From the NCBI GenBank assembly GCA_025055455.1, contig JANWXD010000003.1:155774-219773 (forward strand): a DNA stretch of 64,000 nucleotides. Direction: 5' to 3'. Position numbers and translations under genes: made by a program. Numbering within the stretch: position 1 is the first letter of the stretch; each line of letters opens with the position of its first letter. The DNA comes from Bryobacteraceae bacterium (lineage in GTDB: Bacteria > Acidobacteriota > Terriglobia > Bryobacterales > Bryobacteraceae). Shown here in pieces: positions 7,266 to 16,113 of the stretch. The notes under the pieces are model-generated. The model did no database searches. It saw only the letters and a list, made by a program, of their open reading frames with translations, and was not told the origin of the DNA.

Positions 7266-8720
7266 TCAGAATCGCCAGGTCAGCTCCACATAACCATACC
7301 GGGCGTTGCGCCCTGCGGGGTATGTCGCCGCGATCACGCGCTTGCCGCGCGCGTGCGCCGCGTAGGCGCTGAGGCTGGCGCGCGACGTCACTTGATAATC
7401 CGCACTCACGTCGAACAGGGTGGCCAAACCGCGCGCGCCGCGGGACGCACGGCCGGCGTAGCCAAAAGTCCACGGCTGGAACGCGCCACCGCCGCTGTAC
7501 CAGAGGTCGTTGCCGTGAGCGAGCCGCAGGGCCCGCGCGTCCGAACGCAGAGTGACGGATTTGTGGGGCCGGAGCGTGAGGGTAAGGAAGGCATCCTGCA
7601 CGTTCATCAAGTTGTAGAACGGGAAACGGGCGTAAAGGCGTGGTGTCAACAGTGGCGGGAAAAACGTGCCGTGGGTTCGGTCATCAGGATCCCTATCCCC
7701 GGCCCCGTGGAACACGCCGGTGCGGAGCCACGGTCGGAGCCGCGGAAGGACCTTGGGCTGCCAGCCTCCCTCCACAGCGAACGCACCCGACCGGTGTCGC
7801 AGCGCTCCCCAGCGTCCGGTTTGCAACACACCCCAAAGCAGCAGGTCCAGGGTGCCCGCGCGGCTCTCGGCGGCCAGAAGGTAATGGCCGCCGAAGGTGG
7901 CAATGCGGATATTCCCGAGATCGAGCCGCCGTGCGGCCAGGGGCCGGTTGTCGGTCTTGAGAAGGTGACGCCAATCGTGATAGTACAGCGCCAGCACACG
8001 CCACTCGCTCGGGCGTGCGGCGGATCCCGCCTGGCCGGTGGCCGACGCGTAACCGATCCCTGCGTGCAAGTTGCCCCAGCCGTCGGTCTGGAAGACCCCG
8101 CGTGTGGCCAGACCGCTAACTAGGGTGTACGTCGTCCGCCCCCGATCCAACATCCATTGCAAGCCATCCAAACTCCGGCCGACGTGCGTAAACCCGAAAT
8201 TCCCAAGAAGCCGTTGCGCCACGCGGTCGCGCTTCAAGGCGGCCAGCGTGGCGTTTTTCGGCGTGGCTTCCGAGCCGTCCACGAATTCGAAGCGCCCGAG
8301 CCGCAATGTTTGCGTCTTGTCCCCCGCCAAGCTCCGCAGTCGGAGGAAGGCCTGTTTGGGAAATACCATGGCCGTATTGCGCTTACTTCCGCTGGCGACA
8401 AAGTAAGCCGGGCCCATGCCGAACTGGCCCTGAGCGCCGGGGCCGACGGCCGCGTCCGGAAGTCCGAGCAGTACGGGAGCGGCCGCCTCGATTTGCCAGT
8501 CAAACCGCTCTGTTTGCCGAGAGAGGGAAAGCCGCAGCAGGTTTCCCGAGAAAGCGTAGGCGTTGTCCGCTTGGCCCTCGAACCAGTCCCAGAGCTCCAC
8601 CCGGCTGCGCAAGTTCCCCTGCAGCGATAGGCCGCCCGCGCTCGGGGACTGCGCAGGGATCTGGCTCGGCGCCAACAGGAGCAGAGACGACAGCCACGCT
8701 GTTGCCTTGGCCGGTTTCAC
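7266..8720 (-). CDS. Alginate-export-family outer-membrane beta-barrel protein
   Basis: A 484-residue protein with a signal peptide (to about residue 24, IPAQS) followed by alternating-hydrophobicity strands. These include LSLQGNLRSRVELWDWFEG, a LRLGRFEFVDGSEA segment and repeated aromatic girdles, ending YGYVELTWRF with the terminal Phe typical of outer-membrane barrels. The overall pattern fits the alginate-export (AlgE-like) porin group. Annotated members are often generic substrate porins, so alginate transport is not implied. The GTG start lies exactly 6 nt after a TATTCT hexamer, predicting a leaderless mRNA. No polysaccharide-export genes are adjacent. Confidence 0.72.
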   Translation of the reverse strand: MKPAKATAWLSSLLLLAPSQIPAQSPSAGGLSLQGNLRSRVELWDWFEGQADNAYAFSGNLLRLSLSRQTERFDWQIEAAAPVLLGLPDAAVGPGAQGQFGMGPAYFVASGSKRNTAMVFPKQAFLRLRSLAGDKTQTLRLGRFEFVDGSEATPKNATLAALKRDRVAQRLLGNFGFTHVGRSLDGLQWMLDRGRTTYTLVSGLATRGVFQTDGWGNLHAGIGYASATGQAGSAARPSEWRVLALYYHDWRHLLKTDNRPLAARRLDLGNIRIATFGGHYLLAAESRAGTLDLLLWGVLQTGRWGALRHRSGAFAVEGGWQPKVLPRLRPWLRTGVFHGAGDRDPDDRTHGTFFPPLLTPRLYARFPFYNLMNVQDAFLTLTLRPHKSVTLRSDARALRLAHGNDLWYSGGGAFQPWTFGYAGRASRGARGLATLFDVSADYQVTSRASLSAYAAHARGKRVIAATYPAGRNARYGYVELTWRF

Positions 8721-8726
8721 AGACCC

Positions 8727-8732
8727 AGAATA
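8727..8732 (-). promoter_or_regulatory. Leaderless-type -10 element for the barrel gene
   Basis: TATTCT on the minus strand, then GGGTCT (6 nt), then the GTG at 8720. No room for a ribosome binding site. Confidence 0.45.
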
Positions 8733-8791
8733 TTGGATCTCAGGAACCGAAATGGTGACTGCGGTTATAGACGCCGGCCGCGGGGAACGAC

Positions 8792-9412
8792 TTACGGAGC
8801 CGTGATCACCACGTCGGCGGCGACAAACTGCCAGTCCGGGATCTCATAGGCCCGAAGGTTGGTGTCAAGGGCAGTCCGGATCTCCCGTGACTCGTACGGT
8901 CCCAGCGACGGGAGGCGGAACGCAAAGCTCCCGAGGGCGCGGCCGGCCGCTTTCCCCTCCCGGACACGGAGCGTCACGGTTCCTTCCAAGCCCGCAATCT
9001 CGGCGCCGGAGTGGTTGACGACGAGGCATTGCACCTGCACTTTCTGACGGGCATCTTCCATCAGGCGGATCCCCGCGACCTCGATGTATCGGGCCACGGC
9101 ACTTTGCTTCGGCGCCGGGGTCGCCGCGGGCGTTTCCCACGGAGGCGCCGGCGGACTTTGGCGGTGGCTTTGAGTGAGATGAACGTAGCCGTAGTAAGCC
9201 CCGCTGCCGACGGCCAAGAAACCGATCGCGAAAAGGAGCGTCAGCAGCCAAGCCGGCAAACCTCTTTTGCGTGGTGCCTCCTTGTGCTGCATCGGAGTCG
9301 GGGCAGCGGATGGAGGTGCGGCTTCGGCCGCCAGCTCGGCGGTGCAGCGAGGGCATTCCGGCTCCGAGGGCGGCACTTCGGAGCCGCATTTCGGGCAGAT
9401 CCAAGCGAACAT
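8792..9412 (-). CDS. Zinc-ribbon single-pass membrane protein
   Basis: A 206-residue protein. The N-terminus MFAWICPKCGSEVPPSEPECPRC holds two CxxC pairs, a cytoplasmic zinc ribbon. After a Pro/Ala linker comes one transmembrane helix (about residues 54-78, LPAWLLTLLFAIGFLAVGSG) and then an extracytoplasmic domain of about 110 residues. That domain has a beta-sandwich-like pattern (VQVQCLVVNHSGAEIAGLEGTVTLRV), reminiscent of FxLYD/DUF domains. The function is unknown. It starts 31 nt after the enolase-superfamily gene ends and a TAGAGT hexamer lies 12 nt before the ATG, so it may have its own short-leader promoter. Confidence 0.7.
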   Translation of the reverse strand: MFAWICPKCGSEVPPSEPECPRCTAELAAEAAPPSAAPTPMQHKEAPRKRGLPAWLLTLLFAIGFLAVGSGAYYGYVHLTQSHRQSPPAPPWETPAATPAPKQSAVARYIEVAGIRLMEDARQKVQVQCLVVNHSGAEIAGLEGTVTLRVREGKAAGRALGSFAFRLPSLGPYESREIRTALDTNLRAYEIPDWQFVAADVVITAP

Positions 9413-9443
9413 CGCCCTGCTTTTACTCTAGCGCGAGCCGTTG

Positions 9444-10550
9444 TTAACCGATGCGGTATTCTCGGAGTTTGTCTTCCCGGAAGACGAGTCCGAAGCCCGG
9501 TTCCTGCCGCGGACGGATCCAGCCGTGGTCAGGATGTAGCGGGTTGGCCAGCACGTCGTCGAAGACCTTCACGCCCGCCTCTCGCACGAAATACTCGATG
9601 AACAACCCGTTCGGGACGGTCGCCAGCAACTGGGTGTGAATGTCCCAGTTGTAATGCGGCGCCACGGGGATGTCGAACGCTGCGGCCATGTGCGCGACTT
9701 TGAGCCACTCGCTCACCCCGCCGACGACGGTGGCGTCCGGCTGAAGAATGTCGGCCGCGCGGCGCTCGACGAGCTCCGCGAACGCCCATCGTGTGGACTC
9801 CAGCTCGCCGGTGGCGACGGGCACCTCCAGAGCTTCGGCGATCCGAGCCATGGCGCTCAGATTGTCGGCCCGCACCGGTTCTTCGATCCAATAAGGCCGG
9901 TACTCCTCCAGCCGGCGCATGGCGGCGATCGCCGTGGGCGCGTCCGGCCATCCGCCGTTGGCGTCCAGGAGAATCTCCACATCCTCGCCAAGAGCTCGCC
10001 GGACGGCGCGCAGCCGTGCGGCATCCTCTCGCGGCTCCGCCCGGCCGACCTTCAACTTGACCGCGGTGAAGCCTTGCTCGACGTAACTTTCCATTTCCCG
10101 CACGAGCTCTTCGGTGGTCTGGCCCTCGCGGTAGTAGCCGCCGGTGGCGTAGCAGCGCAGCCGCTCGGAGTGCACGCCGAGCAGTCGCATGACGGGCAGT
10201 CCGGCCACCTTGCCGCGCAAATCCCACAAGGCGATGTCGATGGCGCTGAGAGCCCGCAGGGCGGCGCCGCGCCGCCCTGCCTGGAGGGACTGCCGGTACA
10301 TTTCGCTCCACAGCCGCTCGGAATCGAAGAGGTTGGCGCCTTCGAGCATCGGGCGGAAAATCGAATGGATGAGTGCCACCATAGCGCAACTGGCGTCGTA
10401 GCCCAGCGTGAAGCCCCAGCCTTCGAGACCCTCGTTCGTGCGCAGTCGGACGAGGAGGTGGTCGCGATGCGTGATGCGCCGCACGGCGTCCGACACGGCG
10501 GCTTCGAGCGGGATCGAAATCGCCGTCGCTTCCACGGTCTGAATTTTCAT
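9444..10550 (-). CDS. Mandelate racemase/muconate lactonizing family enzyme
   Basis: A 368-residue enolase-superfamily enzyme. Catalytic features are visible: KxK at 165-167 (AVKLKVG), metal ligands D196 (DANGGW), E223 or E224 (WIEEP) and E249 (TGELEST), then D272 and H299 (APHYNWD) as the Asp-His dyad. Lys plus His-Asp places it in the mandelate-racemase subgroup, which abstracts a proton alpha to a carboxylate in acid sugars or related substrates. The exact reaction (racemase or dehydratase) cannot be assigned. The start at 10550 follows family alignment and a GACAAT hexamer exactly 6 nt upstream. The frame stays open further upstream, but only antisense to nadD. Confidence 0.85.
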   Translation of the reverse strand: MKIQTVEATAISIPLEAAVSDAVRRITHRDHLLVRLRTNEGLEGWGFTLGYDASCAMVALIHSIFRPMLEGANLFDSERLWSEMYRQSLQAGRRGAALRALSAIDIALWDLRGKVAGLPVMRLLGVHSERLRCYATGGYYREGQTTEELVREMESYVEQGFTAVKLKVGRAEPREDAARLRAVRRALGEDVEILLDANGGWPDAPTAIAAMRRLEEYRPYWIEEPVRADNLSAMARIAEALEVPVATGELESTRWAFAELVERRAADILQPDATVVGGVSEWLKVAHMAAAFDIPVAPHYNWDIHTQLLATVPNGLFIEYFVREAGVKVFDDVLANPLHPDHGWIRPRQEPGFGLVFREDKLREYRIG

Positions 10551-10556
10551 GCCTTC

Positions 10557-10562
10557 ATTGTC
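10557..10562 (-). promoter_or_regulatory. Leaderless-type -10 element for the enolase-superfamily gene
   Basis: GACAAT on the minus strand, 6 nt (GAAGGC), then ATG at 10550. It lies 22 bp from the divergent CAAGAT element of the nadD-like gene. Confidence 0.4.
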
Positions 10563-10584
10563 CCCAAAACGTCCCGGGATCGGC

Positions 10585-10590
10585 CAAGAT
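10585..10590 (+). promoter_or_regulatory. Leaderless-type -10 element for the nadD-like gene
   Basis: CAAGAT, then GGAGGC (6 nt), then GTG at 10597. The GGAGG is too close to the start to act as a normal Shine-Dalgarno. The layout is nearly the same as at 530-544. Confidence 0.4.
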
Positions 10591-10596
10591 GGAGGC

Positions 10597-11208
10597 GTGG
10601 AGTTCTTCCGTCGCGCCGTCGGCGCACCGCAGCGGCTGGCGATCCTCGCCGGCACCTTCCATCCGCCGACGGTGGCGCACATGGCCTTGGCGCGCGCCGG
10701 GCTGAGCCTGGCCGAGGAAGTGCTGCTCGTGCTTCCGCGGGAGCTGCCCCACAAGAGTTTCTCCGGCGTGGGCTTCCCCGAGCGGCTGGAGATGTTGCTG
10801 GCGGCCGCGGCTGAAGAGCCGCGGTTCTCGGTGGCGGCCAGCCGGCACGGGTTGTTTGTCGACATCGCTCGCGAATGCCGCGCCGCGTACGGCCCGGCCA
10901 CGAGCCTCGTGTTCTTGTGCGGCCGTGATGCCGCCGAGCGCTTCCTGAGCTGGGACTACGGACGGCCGGGCGCGGTCCAGAAAATGCTCGAGGAATTCGA
11001 GCTGGCTGTAGCGGATCGTCAGGGCCGCTACGCGCCGCCGCCGGAATTCGCCGGCCGCATCCGCCGGCTGCCGCTCGACGCCGGTCTGGACGAGGTCTCC
11101 GCCACGGAAGTGCGGCGCCGGATCGCGGCGGGCCAACCGTGGGAACACCTGGTGCCGGAGGCGGTCGCGCCGCTGGTGAAGCGTTACTATGGCGTGGCGG
11201 CTCAGTGA
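10597..11208 (+). CDS. nadD: Nicotinate-nucleotide adenylyltransferase-like protein
   Basis: About 203 residues with the nucleotidylyltransferase fold: LAILAGTFHPPTVAHMALARA is the (H/T)xGH-type ATP site, in slightly divergent form (TVAH). SATEVRRRIAAGQPW matches the ISSTxIR motif near the C-terminus. NadD converts nicotinate mononucleotide plus ATP to nicotinic acid adenine dinucleotide, the direct precursor used by NadE. The altered TxGH leaves room for a paralogue with another substrate. The start is placed at GTG 10597 because of the CAAGAT-6 nt-GTG layout. An upstream ATG at 10549 is in frame but would overlap the divergent gene's start codon. Convergent with the polyprenyl synthase, whose stop overlaps its end. 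Confidence 0.75.
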   Translation: MEFFRRAVGAPQRLAILAGTFHPPTVAHMALARAGLSLAEEVLLVLPRELPHKSFSGVGFPERLEMLLAAAAEEPRFSVAASRHGLFVDIARECRAAYGPATSLVFLCGRDAAERFLSWDYGRPGAVQKMLEEFELAVADRQGRYAPPPEFAGRIRRLPLDAGLDEVSATEVRRRIAAGQPWEHLVPEAVAPLVKRYYGVAAQ

Positions 11209-12209
11209 TCCCGCTCGGTGACCAGTTCGGTGAGGGTGTAAAGGGCGCGCTGGTACGGCGAGTCGGGAAAGTCGTTGATGAGGCCCCGGGCTGTTTCCGT
11301 AAATGCCTCCGCACGCGCCATCGCCCGTTCGACTCCCCGCCGGCGGCGGATCAAGTCCAGCACCTCGGCGAAGGGCACCCGCTCGTAGCTGTGGTCGCGA
11401 AGAATGCACTCCACACGCGCGCGCTCTTCGCGTGTGGCGCCTTGCAAGGCGTAGATCAGGGGCAAGGTCACCTTGCCCTCGCGCAGGTCGCTTCCCACCG
11501 GTTTGCCGAGCACCGTTTCGGCCGCCGTGAAATCCAGCACATCATCCACGAGCTGGAAGGCCATCCCTAGATTCCAGGCGTATTCGGCGAGCTTCTCCTG
11601 GACCGCACACTCTGCGCCCGCCGTCAGAGCGCCCAAGCGCGCGCAGGCGGAAAACAGGCTCGCCGTCTTGCGATCCACCAGATCCATGTAGTCGGCTTCC
11701 GTGACTTCCAGGGAGCCGATGCGTTCCAATTGCAGGAGCTCGCCTTCGACCATCATCTGCGTGAGGGCGATCAGGATGTCCAGCACCTGGAAATTGCGTT
11801 CGCGCAGGGCCACCTGAAAGGCCTGCATATAGAGCCAGTCTCCGGCCAGCACGGAGGCGTGATTGCCCCAGATGACATTCGTCGACGGGCGTCCGCGGCG
11901 TGTTTGCGCGACGTCGATCACGTCGTCGTGGACGAGCGTGGCAGTGTGGATCATCTCGACCACCGCCGCCAAGCGGATCGCGCTTGGACTTCCGTTGCCG
12001 TCTCCAGCCAGTTTGGCCGCCAGCAACAACAGAGTCGGACGTAGACGCTTGCCGCCGCTCGAGTGCAAATACCGGCTAATGGTGGTGATGGCCTTGACCG
12101 AAGCGACGGATTCCAAGCCGATTTCCGCCTCGACCCGCTGCAAGTCCTCGTGAACGAGCTCGAACAGCTCGCGCGCTCTGAGAGACTCTCCGACCCGGCC
12201 GGCCTGCAT
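11202..12209 (-). CDS. Polyprenyl diphosphate synthase (trans-isoprenyl)
   Basis: A 335-residue all-helical prenyltransferase that condenses isopentenyl units onto an allylic diphosphate, typically to make the quinone side chain. The first Asp-rich motif is DDVID at 95-99 (LVHDDVIDVAQTRRGRPS), the second is LVDDVLDF near residue 225, and GGKRLRP at about 52-58 is the substrate-binding block. The DDxxD spacing and length fit long-chain (octaprenyl/heptaprenyl type, IspB-like) enzymes, but chain length cannot be read here. It is the last gene of the sir2-larC-metG-tatD chain, 33 nt after tatD. Confidence 0.9.
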   Translation of the reverse strand: MQAGRVGESLRARELFELVHEDLQRVEAEIGLESVASVKAITTISRYLHSSGGKRLRPTLLLLAAKLAGDGNGSPSAIRLAAVVEMIHTATLVHDDVIDVAQTRRGRPSTNVIWGNHASVLAGDWLYMQAFQVALRERNFQVLDILIALTQMMVEGELLQLERIGSLEVTEADYMDLVDRKTASLFSACARLGALTAGAECAVQEKLAEYAWNLGMAFQLVDDVLDFTAAETVLGKPVGSDLREGKVTLPLIYALQGATREERARVECILRDHSYERVPFAEVLDLIRRRRGVERAMARAEAFTETARGLINDFPDSPYQRALYTLTELVTERDH

Positions 12210-12242
12210 GGAGCGGTGTGTCTGTACGGCGACGCCTTTAGT

Positions 12243-13037
12243 TTACTGTGATCGCCCGGCGCCGGGCAAACACAGCCGCTGGAAGTTTCGCGTGGTGGTG
12301 GCGGCGAGAGCCTCCACCGGCACCTGCCGCAGGGCGGCCAGCGCGCAAGCGGTGTGCCGCAGGAAGGCCGGCTCGTTGCGCTTGCCCCGGTGGGGCACGG
12401 GCGCCAAGTAGGGAGCATCGGTTTCGAGCAGGATGCGCTCCAGCGGCGCGCTGCGGGCCGCGGCGCGCACCCGCTCCGCTTTGGGAAAGGTCACGACGCC
12501 GCCGAAGCCCAGCAGAAATCCCAGGGCCAGGGCCTGGGCGGCCTCCTCCGGTCCGCCGGAGAAGCAGTGAAAGACGCCTCCGATTCCCGTGGAGGCCCAA
12601 TGCGTCTCGAGCAGGCTCACGGTCTCCTCCCAAGCCTCGCGCGTGTGGATGATGACCGGCTTGCGCGCCTCCGCAGCGAGCTGAAGCTGCTCGACGAAGA
12701 CGGCGCGCTGGATCGGGCGCGGCGAGTGGTCGTAGTGATAGTCCAAACCGATTTCGCCCACCGCCACTACCTTCGGATGGGATACTAACTCGCGCATGCG
12801 CCGCCACGTTTCGGCGGTGGCTTTGCGGGCGTCGTGGGGATGAACGCCCACCGTGGCGTAGACCTGAGGGAAAGTCTCGGTCAGGCGGATGGCAGCTTCG
12901 AGATCCGGCGGGCCGTCACCGGTTCCGATCGCCAGCAGGTGCGTTACGCCCGCTTCGAGCGCGCGGGCGATCACGGCCTCGCGATCTTTGTCGAACTGCG
13001 GGTCGTCCAGATGGCAGTGGGAGTCTACGAGCGTCAC
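12243..13037 (-). CDS. tatD: TatD-family metal-dependent deoxyribonuclease
   Basis: A 264-residue TIM-barrel hydrolase. Metal-site motifs are present: DSHCHLDD at the N-terminus, GEIGLDYHYD, PVIIHTREA, GVFHCFSGG and LETDAPYLAP. TatD/YcfH enzymes are 3'-5' exonucleases linked to DNA repair and turnover. The start is the GTG at 13037, whose GTGA overlaps the metG stop by 4 bp (translational coupling). The frame is open much further upstream but only antiparallel to nothing conserved. tatD next to metG is a widely conserved pairing in bacteria. Confidence 0.92.
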   Translation of the reverse strand: MTLVDSHCHLDDPQFDKDREAVIARALEAGVTHLLAIGTGDGPPDLEAAIRLTETFPQVYATVGVHPHDARKATAETWRRMRELVSHPKVVAVGEIGLDYHYDHSPRPIQRAVFVEQLQLAAEARKPVIIHTREAWEETVSLLETHWASTGIGGVFHCFSGGPEEAAQALALGFLLGFGGVVTFPKAERVRAAARSAPLERILLETDAPYLAPVPHRGKRNEPAFLRHTACALAALRQVPVEALAATTTRNFQRLCLPGAGRSQ

Positions 13038-14962
13038 TTCAGCCGCGACCCTACCGGCACCTCTTCCAAAAAGCCCGCCAGCACCGGCCGGCCGTCCTCC
13101 GCCGTGGCCGCCACCACCATGCCTTCCGAGGTGATGCCGCGCAGCTTGCGTGGTTCCAGGTTCGCCACGACCACTACCTTGCGCCCGACGAGCTCGGCGG
13201 GCCCATAGGCTCCCGCGATTCCCGCCACGATGCTCCGCGGCTTGCCTTCGCCGACATCGACCGTCAGATGCAGCAGCTTGTCGGTTCCTTGGACCGGCTC
13301 GGCGGCGAGCACCTGACCGACCCGCAGGTCCACCTTGGCGAAATCGTCCAGGCTGATCCGCCGCTCTCCCGAGGCGGTCGGGGCCGGGGAAGGACGCGGT
13401 GCGAGCAACGCTGCCTGCCGTTCGAGCTCGCGCTCTTCCAGCGCCCGCATTTGGCGGACGGCCGCGGCCGCATCGAGGCGGGGGAAAATGGGCTCCACCG
13501 CGCCCACGCGCTGTCCAGGCGGAAGCTGGCCCCAAGCCAGGTCGTGCAGGCGAACGCCGTGCAAAGGATGCGCCATGCCGAGCTGGCTCCACAGCTTGGC
13601 CGCCGAAACGGGCAGAACCGGCGCCAACAGAGCGGCGGCGATGCGCAGCACCTCCGCCGCGGTGTACAGCGTGTCGGCGAGGAGCGCCCGGGCCCCCGCG
13701 TCGTCTTCGCGGGCGAGGCTCCAGGGGGCGCGCTCCACCAAGTATTTGTCCGTGGCGCTCAGCAACGACCAGACCGTCTCGAGCCCGCGCGAGAAATCGA
13801 AGTTGTCGAATGCCGCGGTGGCCGACGCGATCACCTGACGGGCCAGGCCGGCGATGGCTTCGGAGCTTCCCGAGGGCGCGGGCACGGCGCCGCCCGTATA
13901 TTGCCGGATCATGGTGAGCGTCCGGCTGGCGAGGTTGCCCAGACCGTTGGCCAGATCGGCGTTGTAGCGATTCACGAGCGCGTCGTAACTGAAGCTACCG
14001 TCCTGGCCGAAGACCACCTCCCGAAGCAGAAAATAGCGCAGCGCGTCCGTGCCGGCCACTTGCGCAATCGGGGTGGCGCGCACGATGTTGCCCCGCGATT
14101 TGCTCATCTTCTCCTGCTCGAACAGCAGCCAGCCGTGGGCGAAGATCTGCCGGGGCAACGGAAGACCCGCCGCCATGAGGAAAGCGGGCCAGTAAACGGC
14201 GTGGAACCGCAGAATCTCTTTCCCGATCAGGTGCAAGTCCGCCGGCCACAGGTCTTCCCCCTCCACGGCGCTCATGTACGTCGTCAGGGCGTCGAACCAG
14301 ACGTAAAAGACGTGGGCCGGTTCGTCCGGCACGGGGATTCCCCACTGGATCGTGGTCCGGCTGATGGAGAGGTCGCTGAGTCCGCGTTGCACAAAGGCGA
14401 TCACCTCGTTGCGCCGCGACGCCGGCCGAATGAAATCCGGCTGTTCCTCGTAGAGTCGGAGGAGCCGGTCCCGGAAAGCCGAGAGCCGGAAAAAGAGGTT
14501 TTCTTCGGTCACCGTTTCCGTCGGTCTTCCGCACTCTGGGCAGGGATCCCCCGGCCCCGCCTCGCTGGCGTAGAGTTCGTCGAAGAAACAGTACTGGCCG
14601 GTGTAGGCGCCTTTGTGGATGTAGCCGTTGTCGCGACAGAGGGTGAACAACTGCTGGACCGCGCGGTGGTGCTGGGGATTCGACGTACGCTGGAAGCGGT
14701 CCACGGCCAGTCCCAGCACTTCCCACTGGCGCCGGAACTCGGCCGAGATCAGGTCGGTGAACTCCTGCGGAGTCTTGCCCGCAGCGCGGGCGGCGCGCTC
14801 CACTTTCTGGCCGTGTTCGTCCGTGCCGGTGGTGAGCACCACCTCGTAGCCCTGCATCTGCTTGTGCCGTTTGATGACGTCCGCCACGATGGTGGTGTAG
14901 GCATGGCCGATGTGAGGCGCCGCGTTGACATAGTAAATCGGCGTGGTCAGATAGTATTTCAT
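13034..14962 (-). CDS. metG: Methionyl-tRNA synthetase
   Basis: A 642-residue class I synthetase that charges tRNA-Met. The sequence shows HIGH at 17-20 (PHIGHAYTT), one zinc-knuckle Cys pair (CPECGRP) near residue 145, KMSKSRGN near residue 287, an anticodon-binding helical domain and a C-terminal tRNA-binding OB domain (FAKVDLRVGQVLAAEPV). Start chosen at ATG 14962 (MKYYLTTPIYYVNAAPHIG) by family alignment. The first base triplets overlap the larC stop (ATGA, 4 bp). The tail domain indicates a dimeric form. Confidence 0.95.
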   Translation of the reverse strand: MKYYLTTPIYYVNAAPHIGHAYTTIVADVIKRHKQMQGYEVVLTTGTDEHGQKVERAARAAGKTPQEFTDLISAEFRRQWEVLGLAVDRFQRTSNPQHHRAVQQLFTLCRDNGYIHKGAYTGQYCFFDELYASEAGPGDPCPECGRPTETVTEENLFFRLSAFRDRLLRLYEEQPDFIRPASRRNEVIAFVQRGLSDLSISRTTIQWGIPVPDEPAHVFYVWFDALTTYMSAVEGEDLWPADLHLIGKEILRFHAVYWPAFLMAAGLPLPRQIFAHGWLLFEQEKMSKSRGNIVRATPIAQVAGTDALRYFLLREVVFGQDGSFSYDALVNRYNADLANGLGNLASRTLTMIRQYTGGAVPAPSGSSEAIAGLARQVIASATAAFDNFDFSRGLETVWSLLSATDKYLVERAPWSLAREDDAGARALLADTLYTAAEVLRIAAALLAPVLPVSAAKLWSQLGMAHPLHGVRLHDLAWGQLPPGQRVGAVEPIFPRLDAAAAVRQMRALEERELERQAALLAPRPSPAPTASGERRISLDDFAKVDLRVGQVLAAEPVQGTDKLLHLTVDVGEGKPRSIVAGIAGAYGPAELVGRKVVVVANLEPRKLRGITSEGMVVAATAEDGRPVLAGFLEEVPVGSRLK

Positions 14963-16113
14963 CGTTGCGTTTTCAAGTAGGTGAAACTGGCTTCGGCGAG
15001 CACCTCCTTGAGGGGCACGCCGGCTTCCCGCGCCAGGCGCTGGCAATCGTCGTACTCCGGCGCCCAGCTGCTTTCCCCGACCTTGATTCGGACTCTGCCA
15101 TACCGTGTCTCCACCTCCACCCAGCGGCGCTCCTGCACGCGGCGTTCGGCGTGCCACCACCGCAGGCCGAGCGTGGTGGTCTCGGCGAACAGAATGCTCG
15201 CCAGCCGCTCCCGGTCCTCCGGCCGGGCCACCACCTGGATCAAGGTTCCGGGGCGGCCTTTTTTCATCTGCAAGGGCGCGAGCGTCACATCGAGGGCCCC
15301 GCCCTCGAAGAGCCGCTCGGTGGCGTAGGCGAGCACTTGCGGACTAGCGTCGTCGAGGTTGGCTTCGATCACGCACACCGTGGCGGCTTCCGTGGCGCCC
15401 GACGCCTCGCCGACAATCACCCGCAGCACATTGGCCTGCTGCGGAAAGTCCCGCTCGCCGGCCCCATAGCCTGTCTGCGAGATCCGCAGGGGCGGCATGG
15501 GGCCGAACTCGCAGGCCAGCGTCACCGCCAGCGCCGCCCCGGTGGGCGTCGTGAGCTCTGCCGCCGGGCCCTGGGCATAGACGGGCTTGCCCCGAAGAAG
15601 TTCCGCCGTGGCGGGGGCTGGGACAGGCAGCGTCCCATGCTCGGTTTGGACGGTGCCACTGCCCACATTGACGGCCGAGCAGTGCACGGCTTCCACTCCC
15701 AACAGCTCCAAGCCGAGGCAGGCGCCCACGATATCCGAGATCGAATCCACGGCGCCCACTTCGTGGAAATGAACTTTTTCGATCGGCAGGCCGTGGATCT
15801 TGGCCTCGGCTTGTCCCAAATTCTGAAATACGGCTGCGGCGTTGCGGCGAACGCGCTCCGGCAGCCCGGAGCGCTCGATCAGATCCAGGATTTGGTGCAG
15901 GTGGCGGTGGTTGGCCGACCGGCCTCCCCTCACGTGAAACTTGGTGGCGGCGATTCCGGCGCGGCGGGTGCGAGTAAATTCATAGGAAGCCTCGAGTCCG
16001 AGGCCCCGGAGCCCTTCGAGCAGAGCCTCCGGCGGGGCGCCCGCGTCCGCCAGAGCGCCCACCAACATGTCGCCGCTGATTCCCGAAAACGCGTCCAAAT
16101 AGCAAATCTTCAT
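14959..16113 (-). CDS. larC: Nickel-pincer cofactor biosynthesis protein LarC
   Basis: A 384-residue protein starting MKICYLDAFSGISGDMLVGAL, the diagnostic LarC (DUF111) N-terminus. It continues with VHFHEVGAVDSISDIVG, TPTGAAL and a C-terminal LQMKKGRPGTLIQVV block. LarC is the CTP-dependent nickel insertase that completes the nickel-pincer nucleotide used by lactate racemase and relatives. It is a single open frame here, not split into larC1/larC2 as in some lactobacilli. LarA, LarB and LarE are not in the window, so the rest of the pathway must be elsewhere. It overlaps sir2 upstream and metG downstream by 4 bp each. Confidence 0.92.
   Translation of the reverse strand: MKICYLDAFSGISGDMLVGALADAGAPPEALLEGLRGLGLEASYEFTRTRRAGIAATKFHVRGGRSANHRHLHQILDLIERSGLPERVRRNAAAVFQNLGQAEAKIHGLPIEKVHFHEVGAVDSISDIVGACLGLELLGVEAVHCSAVNVGSGTVQTEHGTLPVPAPATAELLRGKPVYAQGPAAELTTPTGAALAVTLACEFGPMPPLRISQTGYGAGERDFPQQANVLRVIVGEASGATEAATVCVIEANLDDASPQVLAYATERLFEGGALDVTLAPLQMKKGRPGTLIQVVARPEDRERLASILFAETTTLGLRWWHAERRVQERRWVEVETRYGRVRIKVGESSWAPEYDDCQRLAREAGVPLKEVLAEASFTYLKTQR

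Noticed and set aside
13268..14980. Long open frame antisense to metG (about 570 codons)
   Set aside because: Arises from high GC third positions of metG; its composition is Arg/Gly/Ala/Pro-rich and has no motif, while metG has all its motifs.
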